Assembly (NCBI GenBank): GCA_963575745.1
Contig: CAUYUJ010022059.1
Span: 1,345,331 to 1,409,330, forward strand
DNA from: Prorocentrum cordatum
Lineage: Eukaryota; Sar; Dinophyceae; Prorocentrales; Prorocentraceae
Length of the DNA: 64,000 bases
Direction: 5' to 3'
Shown here: positions 51,691 to 60,155 of the stretch, in pieces
Layout of the letters: every line of letters starts with the position of its first letter
Numbering within the stretch: the stretch's first letter is position 1
Notes under the pieces: model-generated
Seen by the model: the letters and a program-made list of their open reading frames with translations, nothing else
Databases searched by the model: none
Told to the model about the DNA's origin: nothing
Made by a program: the position numbers and the translations under genes

Positions 51691-53000
51691 CCTTTGGGCG
51701 TGAGTGGTTTAGCGAGCTTTCTCTGTCCTCAACCCCCCACCCCCCCTTCTCCCCCTTCGGGGAGGGGTTTACCCCTCCCCCTACCCCCTCCCCCTGGACC
51801 TGGAGAGGGCGCCCCGCGGGTCGTTGGATGGGGTGTTTTTCGACTCCTGGGAGGGCCAAAAAACGACGACACTCGCGAGGATTCTGGCCCCGAGGGGGGG
51901 GGGAGGGAGCTCGGCCCCTGAAGTCGTCGTTGAAGTAAACAACATTGATTTTACTACGGTTGTGGCCCCATTTTGGCCTTCTGAGGGGGCCGCGCTCCTC
52001 TTCCTTCTTAGCAAAATCATTGATTTTACAACGAGGTTTTGGGCTGATTCTGTCCTTTCTCAGGGGTCAGCGCTTACTAGCGCTTCTGAGGAGATCGCAA
52101 GAGACCCCAAGATAGCCCCAAGAGGCCCCCCAGGAGGCTCCCAAGAGGCCTCCAGGAGGCCCCCAAGAGGCCCCCCAGAAGCCCTTCGAGGTCCCCTCGA
52201 GGCTCCCAAGAGGCCCCCAAGAGACCCCAAGAGGCTCCAAGAAGCCCCCAAGACGCCCCCAAGAGGCCCCCAAGAGGCCCCCCAGACGCCCCAAGAGCTC
52301 CAAGAGGCCCCCAACAGGCCCAACGAGGAGCCCGAACGACTCACACCAGGACGAAAGACCCCAACGACTCACACCACGAGGAGCCCGAACGGGTCACACC
52401 ACAAGGAAGGGCCCGAACGCCTCACACCAAGACGAGGCGCCCGAACGACTCGCACCTCGAGGAGCCCGAACGACTCACGCCAGGACGAGGGGCCCCAACA
52501 ACTCACACCACGAAGAGCCCGAACGACTCACACCACAAGGAGGGGCCCGAACGACTCACACCAGGACGAGGCGCCCGAACGACTCACACCACGAGGAGCC
52601 CGAACGACTCACACCACGACGCGGGCCCCGAACGACTCACACCACGAGGAGCCCGAACGAGTCACACCAGGAGGAGGGGCCCGAACGACTCACACCAGGA
52701 TGAGGGGCCCGAACAACTCACACCACGAGAAGCCCGAACGACTCACACCAGGACGAAGAGCCCGAACGACTCACACCACGAAGAGCCCGAACGACTCACA
52801 CCAGGAAGAAGGGCCCGAACGACTCACACCAGGACGAGAAAACCCGAAACGACTCAAATCACGAGGAGCGCTTTCTCCCCTCCTCCTCCGCCTCGTCCTT
52901 CTCCCGCCCCCCCCCCGCCCCCCCCCCCCCACAAGGAGGATGTGCAAGGGGGCGGGGGGAAGGAGGGACAGGGGAGATATGCGGGGCCAAGCGGACACAC
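51690..53000. repeat. Satellite-like insertion between RT and RNase H coding parts
   Basis: It separates RT text (LHTQHLGCGQQAHDVPQN, minus, about 53240-53100) from the continuation MLGFTDQC. It consists of a C-rich lead (51720-51800), an AACATTGATTTTAC/ATCATTGATTTTAC pair (51940, 52012), GAGGCCCCCAAGAGGCC repeats (52090-52325), CCGAACGACTCACACCA repeats (52330-52860) and a C-rich end (52870-52930). A 438-codon + strand frame across it is a repeat artefact. The lower boundary is uncertain by about 100 bp. Confidence 0.6.
52330..52860. repeat. 25/28-bp minisatellite, about 19 copies
   Basis: Unit CCCGAACGACTCACACCA followed by CGAGGAG or GGACGAGGGG, alternating 25 and 28 bp. Confidence 0.85.
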
Positions 53001-53229
53001 GCCTGAAAAACACGACTGTCGGCATGCTTCGCAAGAGTTGCTGCTGCGAGATGGGCTTGTGGGGATACGCGAAGCGTAAAGAATTCCACGCACTTGCTCG
53101 GCTGCATGGTAATCTTTACCACTGTGTGCAGGCAACATAGGTCGAATGGTAGACATTCTGTTGTCGAAGATGTTCTGCGGTACGTCATGCGCCTGTTGTC
53201 CACAGCCAAGGTGTTGAGTATGGAGTAGG

Positions 53230-54681
53230 CTATTCCAAGTCAATGCCGCTTTTGCGGATATAATCCCAGCCGGCTTGTAGATTGGTAGCTGGTCCGGCTA
53301 ATTTGAAGTCGTCCACATATCCTGGAAGTATCAGTCCCAGTTTGTTGTGTCTCCACACGCATTCCCATCCTGGAATAAGCTCAAATCCAACACTTTCCAC
53401 GCATGTGCGACACTTTCGTTCCCAAAAGACACCTGCAAGAGGATGTCCGTATAGTGCAGATCGTAATCGGCACACGGGATTCCTGCATTTCGACCAGGAT
53501 GCCGGTTGGTCCCACCTGGGTATGGTAATCCAAATAACCACTGGGTCGATTCGTCCGTCGCCGTATAACAATGCCTGCGTGCATGCTCCAGGTGCATCGC
53601 TTTGTTCGCCAGCATATTGTGGCAATAATGCAGTAGCACCACAAAGTTTGGAAGCCTCGATATGCGAGGCACTGGATGCGGCGTCGGCGAATATGGCAGC
53701 CAAACCAGTTTCATCTTTGCCTGTATTGCCCTGAACCACCACTCGGCCCTTGAACTTACGTAGATCAGGAGGAAGTTCCTCATGTTTGACTGAAGATAGC
53801 TCCAAGATAATGAAGAAATGAACTTTCGTCCCAGTACGAATCGCCTGTGATTCAATGTCAGCTTTTTCTGCAACAGTCTCCAACATCCACGTTTGTTTCT
53901 TTTCAATTCGCTCGTATTCTTTTCGTAGGGCCGCCTGCGCACGTGGTTCTGCGGCAACTTCTTGCTTACTCAAATTTCTGGTAACAAGGGCCGGGCGTGC
54001 CCACGAGGAATCAGGAATCTTGTCTCTGTGTGCCGGTGCGTAGGTCGGCTCACGCGGCATAGTGGGCCTTGCTACCGACGGGGTGAACTTGCGTGTACGC
54101 GGGTTCACGGCCCCGAAGTCGTTCCCCTCACTGTCGACAAGTACCAGAGCACGTGCGTCTCCAGCAGGCTGTGGTGAGGGTTGGTGGTAGTATAGCACTG
54201 TAGTAATGTCACGTGGGCCACCAGGTAGTTTGGCATACAGAATCTCTTTGTTGGTCACGTCCTTGGTGTCCTCGTCACGGATGACAGCGCTGCTGTCGGT
54301 ATCGTACGTAATCCGTCGTTCCACAGTATTCCATGTGGGTCCGTCAGCTGTAGCGGTACGGAAATGTTTGACTTGTTTGTCCCGTCGTGTCCACGCTCGA
54401 AGTGCAGCTCGGTCACGAATCTCACGAGCTCGTTTGACATCTTCGGCGTACTCGATTTCTTTCTTTTGCTGTCCACGAGATAAAGTTTTCCAATGCTCGG
54501 GAAGAATGTGGTCGGGGCGCGTAGTGGTCTGTACGCGTGTCTCGCGGCCACGGACCACCATTTTGCCGTCTGGCAACATTCTTGGGAACGCATAGAATCG
54601 AACCAGGCCGGTCCATGGCTCGCTCAACTCCCAGTGGTCGTTGGCGCTGACACCGTCCCAAACATCGCGAAAAGCACTTTC
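53230..54681 (-). pseudogene. Reverse transcriptase of the 20.5-kb element
   Basis: In frame with the upstream integrase ORF across one TGA (54682-54684). Reads FRDVWDGVSANDHWELSEP and SEPWTGLVRFYAFP (lead of the RVT_2 domain), then RKFKGRVVVQGNTGKDET, AIFADAASSASHIEASKLC, CRLRSALYGHPLAGVFWER and LILPGYVDDFKLAG with the catalytic YVDD (DD at 439-440 of the 465-residue ORF). Usually this family has an Asp-containing QAY/DI..AFL box near GACTQALLYG; here Asp appears replaced. The frame ends in TAG at 53230 and the connection continues in another frame until the insertion at about 53.0 kb. The enzyme copies element RNA into cDNA; this copy is broken. Confidence 0.8.
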
Positions 54682-55796
54682 TCAGTCGAAGGTAGAAGTC
54701 GTCTCGAAGTCTCGTGTCACGTCGAGCTGATCAACAGGTACAGGTATGTTCATGACGTCGTCTGTTGGTATGAACAATTTCCTGCGTGGAGTACGTATAT
54801 GTCTGATGACGCAATATCCACGCTGTTCCCAGTAGTCGGGCCCCGGCGCTGGTGCATCAACCTCAGAGGCCGATGGGTGGGCATCAGCAATGTTGTCGTC
54901 CATCGTCATCATTGAAGGATCATCCCATTCTTTAGGGTCGGCAAGTGGAGGCTCGGGCATAGGTTTGTCGCCCAAGGGGCGAGACGTAGACGCCGTGACC
55001 TCGTCGTGAGCCTCTGGGTTGTGATGTCGCGGGGTGCCCTCTTTCACTGGGTAGGTGAACTTGCCGCGGTCCTTGTTTGGCGAAACATCGCGGTGTCGGG
55101 GGCCCCGGGAACAGGGCCCAGAGGCTTGGGGATGTCGAGGGGGGGGGGGGGCCAGGTGGGGGGCATCGGTTGTTTTGGCGAGACATCGTGGGATCGGGGG
55201 GCCCGAGAACAGGGCCCAGAGGCACGGGGATATCGAGGATGGGGGGGGGGGGGGGGCGGGGTGGCAGGCATCGGTCGTTTTTTTGGCGAGAAATCGCGGG
55301 GTCGGGGGCCCCAAGAACAGAGCCCAGAGGCTTGGGGATGTCGAGGGGGGGCGGCGGCCTGGCGGAGGCCAGGCGGGGGGCGTCGGTCGTTGTTGGGCGA
55401 GAAATCGCGGGGTGGGGGTATCAGAACAGAGCCCAGGGGCCCGGGGATGTCGAGGTGATGGGGGGAGGGGGTGGAGGGGGGGGCAGGTGGGGGCCAGGCG
55501 GGGGGCGTCAGTTGCGTTTGGGCGAGAAATTGCGGCGTCGGGGGCCTGAAGAACTGAGCCCAGAGGCCAGGGGATGCCGAGGGGAGGTTGGATGCCAGGC
55601 GGGGGACATAGTTCTTTTTTTTGCGGTGGTGGTGGGGGGGGGATCAAGGAATCGGGTGCCCCAAGAACAGAGCCCATAGGCATGGGGATGTCGAGGGGGA
55701 GTGGAGGCCAGGTGGCGGGCATCGGTTGTTTTTGGGCGAGAAATCGCTGGGTCGGGGGCCCCAAGAACAGAGCCCAGAAGCCTGGGGATGTCGATG

Positions 55797-55828
<32 letters not shown>

Positions 55829-56583
55829 GTGGACCAGGTGGGGGTATCGGTCGTTTTGGGCGAGAATCGCCGGGTCGGGGGGTCCGAAGAAGGGGCCCAG
55901 AGGCCTGGGGATGTCGAGGGGGGGTGGGGGGGGGGGGAGGTGGAGGCCAGGCCGGGGGCATCTGTTGTATTTTTTGCTGCGGGAAATCGCGGGGTCGGGG
56001 GCTCCAAGAACAGAGCCCAGAGGCCTGGGGGTGTCGAGGGGGGGTGGAGGCCAGGCCGGGGGCGTCGGTCGTTTTTGCGCAAGAAATCGCGGCATCGGGG
56101 ATCCCAAGCGCGGGGCCCAGAGGCCTGGGGGTGCCGAGGGGGGGCGGGGATGATGATGTCTTTGACTCTGTGTGCGTGACACAATTCACCATCGGGGTTC
56201 TTGGCGCATGTAGCCGTGTCCAAGACAAGATAATCACCTGACCATCGTCCACCAAAATGTAAATGGTAACCCATGAATAACCCTTCCCGAGTGTTTTCTT
56301 TGAACTTTGCAGTCTCGTTATTGATCTCGGGATTGAGGCATTTCCAGAAGATCCGAGCACCGAAGGGAATGCAGTGCCCGGGGAAACTTTCTCCAAAACG
56401 CATTTCATGGGCTGTCTTGTCGGCGTGCTCCTCGCTGAGGGCAGCAACGCCCGTGGATGGATGCACAGAATTATGTCCACAGCAAAAGGCTTGCATGGCC
56501 TCTTTCCACCATTCGTGTCCCAGACCAGGACATATGCAGCACAGCTCTCGTACCGAGAATGACGATCTTGACACTGCGCTCAA
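54682..56583 (-). CDS. Integrase C-terminal region, in-frame satellite expansion, RT lead
   Basis: 633-codon frame. The first part (CPGLGHEWWKEAMQAFCCGHN, GESFPGHCIPFGARIFWKC, ETAKFKENTREGLFMGYH and GDYLVLDTATCAKNPDG) is the typical copia integrase C-terminal text. It enters from the catalytic ORF by a frame change near 56520. Codons from about 56150 to 55060 are a minisatellite (Pro/Leu/Ser-rich, RHPQASGPCSWGPRPRDF-like units, about ten copies) through which the frame stays open. After it GKFTYPVKEGTPRHH, PRRKLFIPTDDVMNI and PVDQLDVTRDFETTSTFD resume normal text up to a TGA. Confidence 0.75.
55060..56150 (-). repeat. In-frame GC-rich minisatellite, about 10 copies of a 90-130 bp unit
   Basis: On the + strand the block CCCAGAGGCCTGGGGATGTC followed by GAGGGGGG, GCCAGGCGGGGG, TCGGTCGTTTTTGGGCGAG and AAATCGCGGGGTCGGGGG recurs near 55125, 55213, 55335, 55440, 55570, 55685, 55785, 55905, 56030 and 56130. 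Copies differ mainly in G-tract length, including a 30-G run at 55796-55825. Confidence 0.85.
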
Positions 56584-57310
56584 TCAATCCATTCGTTTGT
56601 GGACGATGAGGAGTACTAGTGTCATGTCTCCATCCCAGTTGGCGGCGAGCCTTCTGAAGCACTCCAGAATTGTCTGTGTAAATGTGCTTCACCTCATCGT
56701 TCGCGGCGATGAACTGCTGGAAGGATGCCTGTGTAATAGCTGCGTCATTATGTAATGCTGGGTATGCCATGAAGATGCCGGTGTATCTATCCAGGACGAC
56801 AAGTGCATACTTGTCGCCGTGCTTGTCGGCGGCATCGTCTTTGGCCAAGACGATATGGTCGGCAGTTAGAGCTTCCCCAAACTTCTTCGGGACAAAGGCC
56901 TCGTAGGCTGTGTCCTCGTCGGTGGGGTCTGCCGGTGGATGTGGTTTGCGCTGTCGTCGACACGGAGCATTCTGCGCCATCGTGCGAGAACAAATCTCAC
57001 AGTCTGGGTGTTTTGGACTGTGGGTCATGTAGTGCATAGGGTCAATCGGTTTCTTCTGTCTGTTTGGAAGCACGCGATCACTGTCGTGGCGCACTGTTGT
57101 GAGCGTCTCCGTCGGCAGATCCTCGGTGAAGGTCGACGTCATGTCGGCATCTGCTTGAGCTGCATCTGCTCGCTCCCCGCATGTGGGAGGAGAACACTGC
57201 GTCTGAGACATAAGCAAGTCGGTGGGTGTGTCCACGTTGGGCTCGGCGTTAATTTGTGTCGGGAGGTTCTTCGACCTTGGCGGTCCCTGCTCCTCCTCCC
57301 TCGCCGACAT
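56471..57310 (-). CDS. Integrase catalytic region of the 20.5-kb element
   Basis: 279-codon frame, entered from the gag-protease frame by a frame change near 57290. THSPKHPDCEICSRTMAQ (97-114) is the HHCC-type zinc motif. The DDE core follows: LTADHIVLAKDD (Asp151), VKHIYTDNSGVLQKARRQ (Asp213) and STPHRPQTNGLIERSVK (Glu244). The enzyme inserts cDNA with a 5-bp staggered cut, matching the GAGAA duplication. The stop at 56471 comes after the frame has already switched to the C-terminal ORF. The catalytic triad is intact. Confidence 0.85.
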   Translation of the reverse strand: MSAREEEQGPPRSKNLPTQINAEPNVDTPTDLLMSQTQCSPPTCGERADAAQADADMTSTFTEDLPTETLTTVRHDSDRVLPNRQKKPIDPMHYMTHSPKHPDCEICSRTMAQNAPCRRQRKPHPPADPTDEDTAYEAFVPKKFGEALTADHIVLAKDDAADKHGDKYALVVLDRYTGIFMAYPALHNDAAITQASFQQFIAANDEVKHIYTDNSGVLQKARRQLGWRHDTSTPHRPQTNGLIERSVKIVILGTRAVLHMSWSGTRMVERGHASLLLWT

Positions 57311-60155
57311 GTGGTCTCTTGGGGCAGGTCCCTATGTGGGGCCGCAGCTCATCTGTGGGTGGTGACTGCTCTGTAGTTTTGCAGCACCAACATATGTCGT
57401 TGCAGCGGGCGGATGAACGCTTGCGCTGACGACGTCTGGGTGCTGACGAAGTGCACAGTCGTGGTGGAGGTATCGTCGCCATGTCGTCGAGTCGTAATTC
57501 TGGAACTTTGTTGTTGACTGGAATATTATACCATTGCCCCCCCGGATCCTGAAGCAAGTGGCCCAGCTCAGGATCCCAAATCTGCCGAAAGCCATCAACC
57601 TCGATCAATGTTCCAACTGATCGTAATGATGGGCAATCTGACAAGGCAAGGGCTGAACTATGTAATCCAACCCCGGGTAGCCGTATGTCGTAGTGCTCGT
57701 TGACAGCACGATCACCGTTTGTAGTTTCCAGAATATGCTCCTCGCGAATAGATATGCGATCCGATTCGGTCTGCGTCAGTTCGTGTTTACCCTGAATAGG
57801 ATGCGCAGATCCACTGTCGAGAACCCAAGAGCGTGTCAACGCAGCAGTCGAGCGTGGTGGGTCGACTTGCAACGTCGTTGTCTTCGTCTGGGCTGTCTTT
57901 GATGACTGCCTGGTAGAGTCATCAGAATCTGGAATCGCAGTTGGTGTGGCCACCGACCCTTTGTTGTGTCGGTAGTCATGTAGATCGTTGTGCCATAATT
58001 GTGCCTCCCGTTGACAATGTTGTAGGGCGTCGGCACTCTGTTTCCACCACCATTGTGGCAGTGGGTCTGGTACATTGACAATGTCGCCCTCATTCGGCAA
58101 CTCCTTGCACTTATCCAGTCTGGCCTTGCCGGAGACGATGTGCGGGTAGTACTCCACATGCTGTGTGTCAAAACGTATCCGACGCCGTGGTTTGGTGGAT
58201 GATGCAGTGGCTTTGGTGGAGGCCATGAGGGTCTTGTCTCGTATGACGTAACTGCGGTCGGAGCGGCGAGATCGTCGATAGTTGGCAGGGGATCGCGCTC
58301 TGAAGTGGGGAGAATCACGGGACGAACCGCGGCTCATGGAACGTCGGCCACGTCCTCTGTCACTACCGTATGATCTATCGCGGCCACGTGGGCTGCCACG
58401 CCCTCCGCCACGGCTGTCTCGTCCTCGGGAGGTTGATCGCGAAGATCTGTCGCAACGACTTCTCGAGTGACTACGAGAGTCTGGAGACCTCCTGGAGGAT
58501 GATCGAGATCGGTGGCATTGGCGTCGGTTGTCACGTCCATGGCGCGAGTCTTTTGCGTAGCGAAACCCCCCGCGTTGTGAAGAGCGTTGGCTCCCTGATC
58601 CGCGGGATGGTGGTCGGCCGCGACTGTCCTGGCTGGAGGTCCGTGGGCGACTCGGGCTTCGCTCGGGTGTCTTCGCACCAGGTGCAAGGTGAGCGTATTT
58701 GCATGTGTCGCCCTTAGTGCACTTGTTCTGTGCAAAGTCTCTGCACTGCGCCATGTGTGGGAAGGTGCACTTGTCGCCTCTGGTGCCTGTGTTGCGCTTG
58801 GCGAGCTCGAAGCAAAATGGTTCCGATGCTGGCTTCTTGGGATCCGCAGGGGTTGAGACGCTGCGGCGGGAGTCGCCGCCAGCGGTCGATGCTCTGGAAG
58901 ATCTGGTAGTCTTCCAGCCCCTGGAATAGGTATGCAAAACCTTGCATCGGTCACCATTGCGACAGTTGCCTTTCTTCCAGGCGGCGCATACATTGACTTG
59001 AGAACGGGTCTCGTATTCATGCCGTAACTTATTTTGATGCTTCTCCAGTTGTTTAAGCTCCAGTACGTCCAGGACGCGCTGTCGGAGCCAATCACAGGTA
59101 CGGTTCGGGTCGCTGATCTTCATGTGTTGGTACTCGTACATATCTTGTTTCACCCAGGAATGTCTGCGAATCTCTGTACGAAACGAAGATTCCAAGATCT
59201 TTGGATCGGGCGCCTCTCGGCACTCCAATAGTAAAGCGTCCCAATCAGTAATGAAACGCTGCAAATCTTCATCTCTCATCCTCAATTCTTGAAGGCGCTC
59301 GAAGTCGTGCAGGTCGTCATCAACCTCTGTCACTTTGTAGGACTGTAGGATGTGCCAGTAGATCTGGCGTCCTTTTAGCATGCGTCCTGCTTTGTGTTCT
59401 CTGGTTTCGATGAGCCTGATTTGGTAGCGCAAGTCTGAGGATAAGATGTCGCTGAGAGCGGTAGCGAGTTTGCAATCGATGCTCTCGAAGTCTCCACTGT
59501 CTTGTAAGTCCTCAAAGGTACACTCGGGCTGTTCAGCCGCGCATAGGAAGGCATATGCTTTGGAAGGTCCCCCTGAGGCGGCCCCAAAGGTCTTCCGTAC
59601 TTTTTGCTGCCACTCGAGCAGCTGCGTGATCTTAGGCAAGACAGGGGCTCGAACGGTGTCTGACTCCTTGATAGGAGTAGTAGTATTGACCGAAACCGCA
59701 GACAATGGTTGTGAGGGTATCGGTACACCGTCAGTAGTTGGTTCTGTGCGCACAGGAGACACATGGCGTGTCTGTGCTGAAGCTGCCGCGGAGGCTGCTC
59801 CTGGTGACGTACGTCGTTGTTGTCCTGCAGAAGCGTGTGGTGCTTCGGCGGACGCTGCCGTCGGCCTGTGCAGGTCGGTTGCAGGTTGAAGGTGAAGTAT
59901 GGTATCGTTGGTGTGGTCAATCAGCTGATTTGTCCAGCTCGTCATGTCTTCGTGTATCTTGTCCACCTCTTGGCGTGTGTACTCATCAGTATCCCGAGAG
60001 CGTTGTGAATACCGGTCGTGTCGTTGCTCGTTGGCTCGGAGACGGGCGCCGTGCGCCTCCAACTCACTTTCCAGACGTGCGAGGTGCCCCTCAACACGTA
60101 CCTTCTCAGTATCTCTTTCACGAATAACCTGGGAGACACTTAATGCGTGTGGTCC
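57249..60155 (-). CDS. gag (CCCH fingers, RS-rich) and aspartic protease of the 20.5-kb element
   Basis: The frame is open from about 60155; the first candidate starts (TTG 60062 and later ATGs) are not distinctive, and the N-terminal coiled coil continues from the upstream ORF. Numbering from 60062: gag core about 145-340 (ITQLLEWQQKVRKTFGAA, FERLQELRMRDEDLQRF), then CCCH fingers at 359-377 (CX7CX5CX3H) and 440-458 (same spacing) with a degenerate one at 417-436. RS-rich tail 465-610. Protease with VLDSGSAHP (DSG 749-751), ETTNGDRA and DCPSLRSVGTLIE. CCCH fingers replace the CCHC knuckle of ordinary copia gag. The frame ends in TAA after switching to the integrase frame. Confidence 0.85.
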   Translation of the reverse strand, partial: GPHALSVSQVIRERDTEKVRVEGHLARLESELEAHGARLRANEQRHDRYSQRSRDTDEYTRQEVDKIHEDMTSWTNQLIDHTNDTILHLQPATDLHRPTAASAEAPHASAGQQRRTSPGAASAAASAQTRHVSPVRTEPTTDGVPIPSQPLSAVSVNTTTPIKESDTVRAPVLPKITQLLEWQQKVRKTFGAASGGPSKAYAFLCAAEQPECTFEDLQDSGDFESIDCKLATALSDILSSDLRYQIRLIETREHKAGRMLKGRQIYWHILQSYKVTEVDDDLHDFERLQELRMRDEDLQRFITDWDALLLECREAPDPKILESSFRTEIRRHSWVKQDMYEYQHMKISDPNRTCDWLRQRVLDVLELKQLEKHQNKLRHEYETRSQVNVCAAWKKGNCRNGDRCKVLHTYSRGWKTTRSSRASTAGGDSRRSVSTPADPKKPASEPFCFELAKRNTGTRGDKCTFPHMAQCRDFAQNKCTKGDTCKYAHLAPGAKTPERSPSRPRTSSQDSRGRPPSRGSGSQRSSQRGGFRYAKDSRHGRDNRRQCHRSRSSSRRSPDSRSHSRSRCDRSSRSTSRGRDSRGGGRGSPRGRDRSYGSDRGRGRRSMSRGSSRDSPHFRARSPANYRRSRRSDRSYVIRDKTLMASTKATASSTKPRRRIRFDTQHVEYYPHIVSGKARLDKCKELPNEGDIVNVPDPLPQWWWKQSADALQHCQREAQLWHNDLHDYRHNKGSVATPTAIPDSDDSTRQSSKTAQTKTTTLQVDPPRSTAALTRSWVLDSGSAHPIQGKHELTQTESDRISIREEHILETTNGDRAVNEHYDIRLPGVGLHSSALALSDCPSLRSVGTLIEVDGFRQIWDPELGHLLQDPGGQWYNIPVNNKVPELRLDDMATIPPPRLCTSSAPRRRQRKRSSARCNDICWCCKTTEQSPPTDELRPHIGTCPKRPHVGEGGGAGTAKVEEPPDTN

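Noticed and set aside
52330-52860. Regular short repeats that might suggest a CRISPR-like array
   Set aside because: There are no unique spacers; units of 25 and 28 bp follow each other directly, as in a minisatellite, and the genome looks eukaryotic.
51824-53140. 438-codon + strand ORF
   Set aside because: It lies across a satellite insertion and is made of repeat-encoded Pro/Arg/Thr text without a domain.
43078-54684. Genetic-code change with TGA as a sense codon
   Set aside because: The long ORFs (1196, 937 and 883 codons) contain no TGA, genuine ORF ends also use TGA, and aligned residues differ (Cys, Trp, probably Arg); decay is simpler.
55055-56241. Several Gly/Arg-rich + strand ORFs of 150-200 codons
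   Set aside because: Antisense reading of the in-frame minisatellite in the integrase-RT ORF.
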